NCBI GenBank assembly: GCA_009192285.1
Contig: WBVU01000016.1
Coordinates: forward strand, 248,001-312,000
Reading direction: 5' to 3'
Source: Morchella semilibera
Taxonomy: Eukaryota > Ascomycota > Pezizomycetes > Pezizales > Morchellaceae
DNA length: 64,000 nucleotides
Under the pieces are notes generated by a model. It had not been told where the DNA came from, did no database searches, and saw only the letters and a program-made list of their open reading frames with translations. Position 1 is the first letter of the stretch; every line of letters starts with the position of its first letter. The position numbers and the translations under genes are program-made. Below, piece after piece: positions 45,601-55,806 of this stretch.

Positions 45601-46194
45601 CGACTCTAGATATGTACGGCGAAATGGTCGATGTCCTAGTTTTCCACAGTGGACAGGAGGAAGATGTTGAGGACAGGAGACTTCAGTCCGAGGGTATTGC
45701 AAAATTAATGGGAGATAGCCCGAGGCCACTTATCTTGTTAAGTTACCTCGTGACGGAACCTAAACAGGGGAACTATAATACCTATGTTAGCGAGCAGAGC
45801 AGGATGAGAGATATTGACCCTAGTGATTGGGATCGATGGTGTGAATATATCCTCTATCGGGGTTTAAGGAGAATCGGCTATGCAAGGGTATCCCGAAGCA
45901 CCATCACAGACACCGAGATCCAGGTATGCCCTTATCTCAATTTTGTTTTCCCGGCCGCAGAGCTGACAATATCTTTAGCTGGGCAAGTTTATTGTTGGTA
46001 TGTCCGAGGGTAGTGATACAATTGTCCCTGAGTCAGATATCCAGCCACAGTTCAGATTCCCAGCCATGTTTAAGGGCGAGGGTGTTCGAGGTCATGCCTA
46101 CCATGTGTTGGATGGCGAGCCACGGTAGGTGCATGGAGACTCTCGGATCCTGAACATCGAAAAGCTGACATCATTAAATAGATACTACATGTAA
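42612..46194 (+). CDS. CWH43: Cwh43, GPI-anchor lipid remodelling protein
   Basis: Twelve exons, 42612-42647, 42728-42773, 42827-42857, 42924-42963, 43031-43460, 43531-43657, 43764-43805, 43864-43945, 44008-44053, 44107-45923, 45979-46124 and 46182-46194, give 951 aa with phase closing. The N-terminal PGAP2-like multi-spanning part has [40 protein letters not shown] and [12 protein letters not shown]. Many more hydrophobic helices follow in the large exon. The C-terminal endonuclease/exonuclease/phosphatase-like part starts at [13 protein letters not shown] and shows [43 protein letters not shown] and [18 protein letters not shown]. Yeast Cwh43 exchanges diacylglycerol for ceramide on GPI anchors in the ER and links to cell-wall integrity; animals encode the two halves similarly. 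The final exon supplies only four residues. Length matches the yeast protein (about 950 aa). Confidence 0.94.
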
Positions 46195-46818
46195 TATACA
46201 ATCCATTGCTTTTATCGTGTATCTTATTTTTACCTTTCCGTTCTTACATTATATACCACTGGAGTACCTTTCTTATGTTCATTTACATACTTTGCCACTA
46301 TTTATTTCCTTATATTGTCTATTATAGCTTGAAAGAAAGGCCATATAGGGCCATGATAGCTGGCTGAAGGATGAAGTGGCACTATAGTTTGCTAGGCTGA
46401 TAATGAGAGGATACCACACAATTACATGTATGTATCGTGTCTGCGCATAGGGATCTTGAACCGGGGTTAAGCACGGGCAGTTAGGGAACTCTTATGGGCT
46501 TAGGAGTTTTGCGCGTGAATGAATATGCACTCAAACTTCACTTTTTTGTAATAAGTCGGTCCCATCAAGAACGCTCATAGATAATCACTCGCTAATAAAG
46601 TCGAGAAAACTAGCCCTAGCCCTAAGTCATCTCTATATCACGTGCCATTACCGTTCCAGAGCCGCAAAAAGTGGGATGAAAAAAAAAAAAGAGCCGAATA
46701 TTCTCGAATGGCAACAACACCACACGACATATATTGACTCCAACCCCACAATTTCACCAAAAATACGCCTTTCGTGCGCCGAGCAAGATACAGAGCCTGA
46801 ACTGACAATAATATCCCA
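46195..46818. other. intergenic, no gene seen
   Basis: 0.6 kb between two plus-strand genes; T-rich after the CWH43 stop (3' UTR), an A-run at 46679-46690, then the presumed promoter of the PPR gene. Confidence 0.55.
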
Positions 46819-49224
46819 ATGTTCAGAAATGGCTTCAATGCCACCCGCCGCTCCCTTCTTACGATAGCGCACCCCCGGCCTCATACAATACATCAAGAAC
46901 TCCCAAGCAGTAATTTTGTATGCATATCTTGCCAATTTCGGAGAGCGCACTCCGCGTCGAAGCACTCTACTGGGAGGCCGGTGAGGAAAGGACGAGGGAC
47001 CAAATCGGATACCTTTTTGGGCGCCATCAAGAGGCTTGAGGCGCATGTTCAGCACATTGAAAAAACATATGCAGATCGAGTTAAGCAGTACGATGCCCAG
47101 CAGGTTCGTTGTTAGCTCTTTCATTAGGTGCCCTCATCCTCCAATTGAGGTACTGACCATTCGTATGTAGGAGTTACCAGATGTTAAGATCACCGACGAA
47201 GTTACCGACCGTGCCTACAAATCCCTCATGGCGCCGGTGACGCCGCCCCGAGCTGCGGCGAGTTTCCTCCCGGAGCCGGTAACACTATTAGATCAACTTC
47301 CAGCACCAGCCCTAGCACGAATTGGGGTCGCCACAAAGTTGATGGCGATGCAAGGGAAGCAGGAGTTGAACTGGGATACAATGCTGGCAGAGATTGGGTT
47401 AAATGGAGGCCTGCAGAATATGAATACCTCGGAAGTGAATAAAATGGTTTCATTAGTTGACGTGGACCAGAGGGCGGCATTGTCGTCGAAACTATTGGCG
47501 ATGATGAAGAGCTCCAATGTGCAGCCTAATACATTGACCTTTGATCTTATGATGTTAGCACACGCGGCGGTAGGTAACCCAGCGGGGGTTAAGACATTAT
47601 TTGAAGATATGAAACAGCGTAAGAATTCCTGCGTCACCACCCCCGAAGCATCTGCTGACATTTTACAATAGGGGGCCTCACGCCAACCGTGTACTCATAT
47701 GGCCACCTTTTAAAAGCCCACTCCCAGCAATCTGACGTTCAAGAAGCAACCAACGCAATTCAAGAAATGCATGCCCGCGGCATCATACCCAACCTCGTCA
47801 TCTATACTACCCTTATTCAAACCTGCATTAACCGAAACCAACTCGAAACAGCCTGGCAAATCTTCAACCTTATAAAACTCAAATCAGCCTCCACAGCACC
47901 AGATGCAGAGACATATACTCTCATGATACACGCCTGCGCTATCAACGGTGAAGTTGAGCGTGCGCTGGACTTATATACCGATATGACTACCCGGAGAGGA
48001 CTGGAACCAACAAATGAGACCTACCATGCACTCATTCATGCGTGTGCATTAAGGAAGGATTATTTTACTCAGGCATGGATGTTTGCAACAGAGATGCAGG
48101 CTCGAGGACTAAATGTCAACCGCCTCTACATAAATACATTGCTACAGGCGTGTGGGCGGACGGGAGAACTCACACGGGCAAGACTTCTTGTTCGACATAT
48201 GATGCGATCCGCCCGTACCAGCGAAGATCTACTCCCGGACGAAATCTCATTCCAGAACCTACTTCGCGCATACGCGACATACAAAGCGCCGGGTGAGAAT
48301 AAACGCCGCGATGTGAAGGGTATTCTTGTTGGGGGGAGGGCCACTGCTGAAAAGGAGGGTGAGAAAAAGGGAGAAGAAGCTGCCTTTATTGTAGCAGGGC
48401 CTGCGAGATTAGAAAAACGGCAGGAGGGACAGGAGGAAGAAACGGTGCCGTTTTTAGAAAAGAGCGTACTCTTGACCCATAAGGAAGTAGTGTCGGAAAT
48501 TCGACAAGTATTTGGTTGGATTAGGGAGAGCAGGCCTGAGTTTATCAGCACCCAGCTGCTCAATGCCTATCTTGAAGCTTGCCAAAATATTGGCAGTCGC
48601 CCTGGCTTCAGGGAAGTAAAGAAATGCTACTCCCGCTACTTTTCCACTGAGCCTGGCATGGCCGAAGAGGAGTCCTACACATATTCTGGGAAGGCTCCGA
48701 TAGAAAACGAAGAGACTATCAGCGATGAAACCGCGGAAGAAGACGACGAAGAACAAGAGATTCCGCCCCGACCCCCGCCATCACCGAACAGTTATCAATC
48801 TGCCCACAAATATACAAGCCCACCACCACCACCACCACCCCCGCCTCCCCGATACCCTCTCCCTCCTCGTAACATCTACACCTTTTCCACCACCCTGCAG
48901 GCGGCCTACAAAGACCGTGATCTAGCATTTGCCCGTCGGGTTATGGCGGACCGGGAACAATACAAACGAACAGTATCTTACCAAAGCATATTCCCAGAAG
49001 AGCGTCGCAAGCACGATTTCTACGTTGAGTGCATAATGATTGATATCTTGGCCGCCTGCGAATACCTTGGCGAAGCGGTCGAGAGGCTCGAGGAGAATCT
49101 GGAGCGATTCGAGTGGAAAGAGGAGCACCTAAAAACGCTGTATACAAGGGCTGTGCAGCTGGAGGATTGGGGTACTGTGAGGTTGTGTAATAAGATTTCT
49201 GGCAAGGGAGATGATCGGTTCTAG
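46819..49224 (+). CDS. mitochondrial pentatricopeptide-repeat protein (Ccm1-like)
   Basis: Three exons, 46819-47103, 47171-47618 and 47672-49224, give 761 aa with phase closing. The start gives MFRNGFNATRRSLLTIAHPR, a mitochondrial presequence. At least five PPR motifs run from about residue 215 to 420: TLTFDLMMLAHAAVGNPAGV, TPTVYSYGHLLKAHSQQSDV, PNLVIYTTLIQTCINRNQLE, PDAETYTLMIHACAINGEVE, TNETYHALIHACALRKDYF and NRLYINTLLQACGRTGELT. A charged insert and a proline run (about 620) precede a helical C-terminal domain. PPR proteins bind mitochondrial RNA; yeast Ccm1 acts in 15S rRNA processing and intron removal, and is my best guess for the orthologue, not proven. Alternatively it is another fungal mitoribosome-assembly PPR factor. 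Confidence 0.84.
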
Positions 49225-51345
49225 TTGAGCGGTGTGTTTTTATGACGATATATATACAGTTTCTTTTTCTCTTCTTTTATACTCTAGAACTCCGCTTTTA
49301 GGGGGTGGTGGTGTACGGTATGCTGGTGTATGTGCGGGACTTATACTTTGTAAATTTGTAAATGTATGTACTTATTGGGACATAGAACAAAATTATGAAC
49401 AATTAAACGTTAATAAAAAATTGTCCTCTGCCTCTATGGATTGGGACCTTATCTATATCTCATACTACTCAGCCCTAATCTAGCATCAATGGGAACCTAA
49501 TCTTATATACATGTGAACGATCGAAAATTTGATCCCTACCTCTTCCCCTTAACTACATGTAAGTATACCCCAGTGAAATACTTTACTAGTACATGCATGT
49601 GCTTCTTTTCTTTAGTCTTCTTCTACATATGGTCCCAGAAGCTTCGAAGTCGGAATAGATGCATGTATTTGCGATAGCGCTACGGTAGTATTGCCGAATT
49701 CAAATGTGATTTCGGAGATAATTCTAGATAGTTTGAAGAGCGGCACTTATAAAACCCGACACTTTTGAAGAACGCGAGCCCCAGCAACTGCCGCACTTAA
49801 AGTTTTACTATATCAGTACTACCGTAAGTTGGGCTTGGTAAAGGGAGGATAATACGACAACATGTAAAACTATACCGTAGCACTACTGAACGAATATCCC
49901 CGACGTGCGTACAGTAGTCATGCGGCAGTGTTACGGCGTTTTAATGAACGAGCCAGCCCAGTCAATCGATAATCAACACTCGGCAGTATCCTGTTCCAAG
50001 GCCGAGTGATTTTTTATGATCCATGTTGCCCTAAGAACAGTCACATTCCTACTCACAACACCACAACACACATCCCGCTTGCACTCTACCACCAAGAAGA
50101 CCATACACCGCAACTCCGAAATCCTGCAGTAGTTAGAAACATCATGGGTCATTATTCCGCGGATAGATGCCGCATCACCCCAGAATAGCGCACGTTTAAC
50201 AAATTACTTCATTTATTATAGGAACACATATACCTCGCCGAGAGGCAATTAGATACTCGCTTTTCGGAACTATGCCGGTACGGTACAACATCAGGTCGAT
50301 CACCTATTATACGGAATGCTCGAGTGTCCAGGTGACAGCCAAGCAAATCGAGTGATATACTATGAAGATGAAATGAAATCAGCGAAAATAAGAAAGGCCG
50401 AGGATGAGAATTTTCGAGACTGTAACTGAGCTTAAGTTGATTGGCCGTTTTTAGGGCACGAGAGCGACACCTTCAAGCGACGCCGCAAACCACCCAGCTG
50501 TATCATCACACCAACAATGGCGTACTCTGATCGTACGCGGGACAAAGTGTGTACGATCCAATTTTTTTTTATTTTTTATTTATTTTTACGGATACACCCA
50601 CATCTAGGCCGTGACCACAGGCTCTCATGATCCATGCCACTGGCTCCGTCCGTACTGTACTAAAACATCTGGACCGAATATCTAGATCCCCGCATCCACA
50701 TGCAAACTTGCATGTTTAAACTGTAGGTACACTGTACCTACATGTGCCTATCTGCGATACCCTAATTATCTACTTGCATAACGAGCACCTGCGTTACAGT
50801 ACCGCCATAAGACCTCAGACACCATCGGAAGTTCCCGAAACACCATTTATGATATCACTTTTTCTCCCAACCTACCAGCCGTTATTGTCTTTCCCTACCA
50901 GGCGGGTTAATATCGGGGTCAAGACTGCGGGGTTGGGTCAAGGGTAGTACTTTTCGTGTGTCCTGGTTGGGACTTAAGGTAAACATTCACGTATACATAC
51001 ATGTATGTACATGTAGTGGTCCATACTATCTTAAGTCTTTTTTTTTTGTTTATATCATTAATTGCGTCCGCCCTTAGGCTATGGCAATGGACCCGCCTCT
51101 GGGGTAGGCCAATTTTCCTCCCCTCTTCCCTCAACCTGTCGAAAAGAAAACTACATACACCTATCCTCTTCAACTCTAGCCGGCCTGGTGCGCTCACTGT
51201 CTCGAGCTTCATCATTCACCAGGCAAGCAACTCCCCTGTACATGGTTCATTCTATTTCAAAAGTCGCCCTTATTCCTTCTTTCCCGTTACTATCTTAAGT
51301 CAAACTGTTTTGAAGATTTTCAATATTTAATATATATGGAAGGCA
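49225..51345. other. intergenic, no gene seen
   Basis: 2.1 kb between converging genes, with ACATGT palindromes (49555, 50739, 51000-51015), a T-run at 50561-50586 and a set of inverted and direct repeats around 49679-49945. No coding frame can be supported. Confidence 0.55.
49679..49831. repeat. possible MITE-like inverted repeat
   Basis: CTACGGTAGTATTG near 49680 is matched in inverted orientation by CAGTACTACCGTA near 49816. Between and beyond them, GCGGCACTT and GCCGCACTT direct repeats and a GCGGCAGTG near 49923 recur. The arms are short, so this may be a remnant or chance. Confidence 0.3.
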
Positions 51346-52518
51346 TTAATAGGTCCAGTTAAAACTAGTACCACACTTGCGGCAGGTCATATGGGAACAA
51401 CCGCCATCTTTTTGAACCCTAATTCCACAGTTTGGACAGGTCCTTGTATGTTTATTGAGGTAGATTTGGCTTAGCTTCTCGTTTTTCACGGCGTCAGCCT
51501 TTCTCCGAGCCTCAATAGCTCGAGCCTCAACAGCTCGAGCCTCAACAGCTCGTGCCTCAACAGCTCGAGCCTCAACAGCTCGAGACTCAATAGCTCGTGC
51601 CTCAACAGCTCGTGCCTCAACAGCTCGTGCCTCAACAGCTCGAGACTCAATAGCTCGAGCCTCAATAGCTCGAGCCTCAATAGCCTCAACTCGAGCCTTG
51701 GTCTCGGCCATTATCTCCCTCTGAGCTGTTTCAGCCATTTTATCGAATTGCCAACAGACAGCACCCTCATGCCACACCACACGATGAATCAGGCACATCT
51801 TTTGCTTACATCTACAACAAGTGATCATTGACCCATCTTCCCTGGAACGGGTATAGAAATTCGACCCACAGCCGGCCCTAAGGCAACGACCAAAATCTCC
51901 AGAAAACTCTATTAAGTGCTCGTCAATTGCTAGGCCGTGCGCGGTGGGGCCCACCAAATCACTGATCTCAGAAGACGAGAGTTTGGCAGGGCATTGAGGA
52001 CACAGCGGGGGATAAGTTTGCTTTACCATTTCCCTAATAGAGGTTCTGATACATGGCATGCATACGGACACCTCATGAGCGCAGGATTTGGTGATTGCAC
52101 GTTTCGGACGCTGAGCGATTGGAATTGCGTCTAAACACACGAGGCATTTGAACTTATTGCGAAGGGAGTACCACTCGGAAAAACTAGAGATACTGTGAAT
52201 ATTGGGAAACCCTGTAACAAGTGCAAAGGTTGAAACAACCGATTTAATCAGTAGAAATTGTGGGTGACAGATCCAAGTGGGAATATGCTTACCACCGAAA
52301 CTCATCCAGGGATAAAACCCCTTCAGCGTCAGCCAAACCGAACAAACCAGAACACAAACCAGAACAGCCCAAGCCGCTAGAGTTATCATGTTTTCGGGGT
52401 TCGAGAGAGGTTTGTGGATTAAGAGGGCATCGAATAACCCGTGATTCGAGGAAAGTGGGGTCGTATACTTGGGTGATGTACCCATGAAGACAGGCTTTGC
52501 AGATGAATATGAGGTCAT
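51346..52518 (-). CDS. membrane RBR-type (RING-IBR-RING) E3-like protein with repeat linker
   Basis: Continuous frame of 390 aa from the ATG at 52518. A membrane segment TLAAWAVLVCVLVCSVWLTL lies at about 46-65. RING1 (CLVCLDAIPI, CAHEVSVCMPC, LCPQC) is at about 125-180, an IBR-like cysteine cluster (CLRAGCGSNF, CCRCKQKMCLIH, C) at about 210-250, and RING2 (CPNCGIRVQKDGGCSHMTC, CGTSFNW) at the extreme C-terminus. The GGCSH cysteine is the thioester cysteine position of RBR ligases. RING2 stops before the final Cys pair seen in most members. The IBR-RING2 linker is a tandem repeat of five residues (VEARA/IEARA/IESRA). An 81-nt in-frame intron with good sites (52292-52212) may be removed; it covers a possible second hydrophobic segment. 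Substrates are unknown; it is probably anchored in an internal membrane. Confidence 0.8.
   Translation of the reverse strand: MTSYSSAKPVFMGTSPKYTTPLSSNHGLFDALLIHKPLSNPENMITLAAWAVLVCVLVCSVWLTLKGFYPWMSFGGKHIPTWICHPQFLLIKSVVSTFALVTGFPNIHSISSFSEWYSLRNKFKCLVCLDAIPIAQRPKRAITKSCAHEVSVCMPCIRTSIREMVKQTYPPLCPQCPAKLSSSEISDLVGPTAHGLAIDEHLIEFSGDFGRCLRAGCGSNFYTRSREDGSMITCCRCKQKMCLIHRVVWHEGAVCWQFDKMAETAQREIMAETKARVEAIEARAIEARAIESRAVEARAVEARAVEARAIESRAVEARAVEARAVEARAVEARAIEARRKADAVKNEKLSQIYLNKHTRTCPNCGIRVQKDGGCSHMTCRKCGTSFNWTY
51502..51681 (-). repeat. 15-bp in-frame minisatellite, 12 units
   Basis: Twelve 15-bp units coding for IEARA, IESRA or VEARA pentapeptides in the RBR gene. The unit order is IEARA twice, IESRA, VEARA three times, IESRA, VEARA four times, then IEARR. 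The recurring IESRA-VEARA block suggests that a longer segment has itself been duplicated. Confidence 0.9.
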
Positions 52519-53040
52519 GCTGGCAGGTTGATGTAGTCCTTGTGGGGAAAAAATGTTGGGTTCTTATGAATATGACAAAAGTTACAATACCTAGAGATCA
52601 ATCTGCCAACCGTGCGACTATAAGTCTTCTCTTTGATGTGTACATTTCTGAAGGGGATATAAGAAGATATATGCGAGCGTACCAAAATCTTTATTTATAC
52701 CTGGCGCAAATTTCTCCTGTAGCCATAACTCGAAGGCGATAGACCCTCCTCTCTTTTTTCAGAGAATATTGCAAGACGCTAGCGAGGAAATGGTCAAAGA
52801 GGTCTGGATCTAGCTAGGCTTCGCCCAGATCTTCCAAAGATCTCGTGAATATAAAAGAAACTTCTTTAGACCTATCTTGGGTGCTTATTTCTAGAAGATT
52901 ACCGGTGGCTCTAGCATTATCTAAGGCTGGCGAGATTTCGAGTGACATTTTGAGATTCTGATGATTACATAAGCGTCCACCTTCAAAGCAAATTGCCCAC
53001 GCGATGGACAACCAGTTACACCTACACAGATCAACGCAAA
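52519..53040. promoter_or_regulatory. divergent promoter RBR gene / MIS14
   Basis: About 0.5 kb between start codons of divergent genes. No gene or known regulatory motif seen. Confidence 0.5.
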
Positions 53041-53829
53041 ATGGAAGTAAACCGCATGCGAAGGGTTGAGGTCCAGTATTCAGAGGATATCAAATATCTC
53101 TATGATAATCTCCGCCAGGCGGCTAAGGAAAAAATCGACCAACACCTACCCCCAGGAGCTGCCGACCACGATGATGAGCTGCGGAAGCGCGTCGAGAAGA
53201 TGCTCACGGAGGTCCGGTATTGCCCAGCTCCGCGCCCAATGGCTCCTTTTCTTGCTGCGCTGACCAAGCTAACCTGTGGGAAATTTCTGGTTTGAACAGT
53301 ATATACATCGGACATTCGAGCACGCCCTAGTAAACATCTCTGTGAACGGTTTAGAGGCGGGCCCAATAGAGACCTACATCTCTACGAATAAGGAGGAAGA
53401 AGTTGAACCCTACGATAGAAATCTACACGACCGCTTCACGGCGCTCCAGGCCCAGCTAGACAATGAGACGGAGAAAGTGGCAAAACTGCGCCGAGAAGCG
53501 CCCTCCAATGCTGCTAAAGCGTACGAAGATGCGCTCAAGAGAGAGCTCGATGGCGATGAAAGAATAATACAGTCACTGGCGAACGAAGATATCACTGATG
53601 CGGAAGCAGGAAGTCTGGGGATTAGGCCATTGGAAAGAAAAGAGGATATTGAGGAAGATTATGCGAGAACTGCAGAAATCTTGAAAGTGCTACAGACGGT
53701 AGGCTGCTCTCCTCTCCCTGGGATAACTCATGCAGGAAGAAACTAACACTCTTTTAGAGCTTGCCAGCCACGGCTCATAAGCTTACTCGTGCTAATGATG
53801 CTCTTGACTACGTCCAGTCAAAACGGTAA
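53041..53829 (+). CDS. MIS14: kinetochore protein Mis14/Nsl1 (MIND complex)
   Basis: Three exons, 53041-53211, 53300-53698 and 53758-53829, all in phase 0, give 213 aa. The Mis14 family pattern is clear: VEVQYSEDIKYLYDNLRQAA, KEKIDQHLPP, DELRKRVEKMLTEYIHRTFE and HALVNISVNGLEA. The acidic PYDRNLHDRFTALQAQLDNE and a coiled coil (KVAKLRREAPSNAAKAYEDA) follow, ending with a C-terminal helix (LPATAHKLTRANDALDYVQ). Mis14/Nsl1 is a subunit of the Mis12/MIND complex that links the inner kinetochore to Ndc80. The donor of intron 1 is GTCCGG, an unusual site, but it is the only one that preserves phase and the family sequence. The ATG at 53041 is the first in frame after a stop-free stretch without other ATG. 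Confidence 0.86.
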
Positions 53830-55806
53830 AATGATTGTGGCGTTTCTTTCGATTTTGTATTACTAACATGGATATGCGAATCTTTTTTTTTTTTAATTTG
53901 GGCGTATTGCGGTAATGGATACCATGGTTTATGAATCATTTGAAGAACTCTAGAGTATAAATATGTACCTGCGTCCATGTCGCGGCCTTTTAAACCCGTT
54001 CCTAGGCTGCTTTGTTGATATCTACAAACAGTACTGATGGCCTGCTTAACCGCAAGTATCTTCTCGCGTTGAACTTGCATAGAGTCGATCTATAGAGTCT
54101 GATAAAGAGTATCCCTTATCAGTCCCTTAAGATCCTTATATGAGGGACCTAATAAGCGCCCCTCCTAAACCAAAAATGACAGAATGTAACCCGAATAGGA
54201 TATAGATGGATTACCAGGGCCACAACGACCAGATAGTCATAGTATGGGAAAGGGCGATATAATCTGCAATGTTGATTATACCGTGTTATATGAGTATATA
54301 CATGCTAGGTACATATAGGGTAGACACTATTCCGCCATATATAATGCAAACAAGCGGGTGGACACGTCCCGGGGGTGTCGTTCTTCAAAACGACACGCTA
54401 AGTAAACCTGATATCCCACTAATACATAGCTTTATCAACTCATCATATCCTATATCTCATACCCTTCTAGAATGTTAGGGCAGATCCGACAGATCAATCT
54501 ACTCTCAACTACCCAATTGTGCCTAGATTCACACAGCTCAAACCAGAGGTTATATGGAGCCAGTACATGCTTGGATCCCAAGAGTATCAGTCCTGTTGAG
54601 GTCATCAACATGGGCTCGTGGTTCAGCGATATCCCTCAGCGAGCTCAGTGTATAGCCCTCGAGACTTTTACCGGTCACGACTAATTCCGCCGCAATTGAT
54701 CCAGCACATCATACAAAATCACCCGGCGGGTTCATCAGCTCGCGAGCCTTGGCTAAGGGAGGGTATGCTCACAACCCTAGTCTTACCTAGACTTACCTTG
54801 CTATGGAGGCAGCCGCGTTGCAAAGTACCACATACTTTAAGAATCAACCGCAGCGTGCCTACCCAGATGTACCTTCGTCCAGATCGAAATTACACCCTGC
54901 CCCCCCACACTACCTGAGGCTGAGGGTACCTAAATCACGTCACTAGGCATTCTCGATGTACCGGATGTACCGGAAAACAAACAACAGCACCAAGATTGGC
55001 TGCAGTCTACAGGGTACCAGGTGCATAAAAACATCCCCAGGCACGAGACAACACATGAGTGTTAGATTGAGGTGCAGCACATGTACCTCTTCGCGCTCTA
55101 GATCCAAAACAAGTTCAAACACCTGCCTTACAACCCCTGCCTGGGGAGAACAGGTACAGACAAGGCTCGAGATAGACTTGAGGAAAGATGAGTGAAAAGC
55201 AATATACTTACATACAAGAACGTTCGCTACTACGGCGGAACAAAGTTGTATAAAAAGCAAGCAACAGAAGGAGAGAAAAAGAAAAAGAAAACTGCGTTAA
55301 TCCCTCGGGTTGAAGACAAGGGTAGAAAGGCAAAATAGAGAACTGAAACCAAAGCCCGCGAATTGGCGGGCAAAGGATGTAGGAAAAACATACTCCAAAT
55401 CAGTGCACGTAAAAAAAGAAAGAAGGAATTGAGCCCCCATGAAAACAGAAGAGCAAGGAAAAGCGGACGAAGGAAAAGAACAGAGCTCCCAAAATCCAAA
55501 TCAAATAAAACCAAAATAAAAGCCAATCCTGTGATCCCAAGCCCTATCGTATTCACAGCTAAACCATGCCATCCGGTGCCTCACCATACTTACGTAGGGA
55601 AGAAAGAAAAAAAAAACAATTGCTAACTCCAAATGCGTTGATATAAATTAGAAAATAAACGGAAGAAAAACCGACGACCCGAGCGTCATTGTTGGATCTT
55701 TAGACCCGTACAATCCCAAATGAAAACTGGATCCTATGAAAGAGAAAGATCCCGTAAAAAAAAAAGGAAACTCCTGCTCGCTTCCCCGCGTAATCCCTTC
55801 CCCTTC
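53830..55806. other. intergenic between converging genes
   Basis: 2.0 kb without a supportable gene. It contains a short inverted repeat TGATAA...TTATCA at about 54098-54122, ACATGT/TACATG words near 54300, and an A-rich tract at 55250-55760 that is probably the 3' UTR side of the minus-strand gene. Confidence 0.5.

Noticed and set aside
54098-54122. Inverted repeat TGATAA...TTATCA as a terminator or transposon end
   Set aside because: Arms are only about 7 bp and AT-rich; expected by chance in 64 kb.
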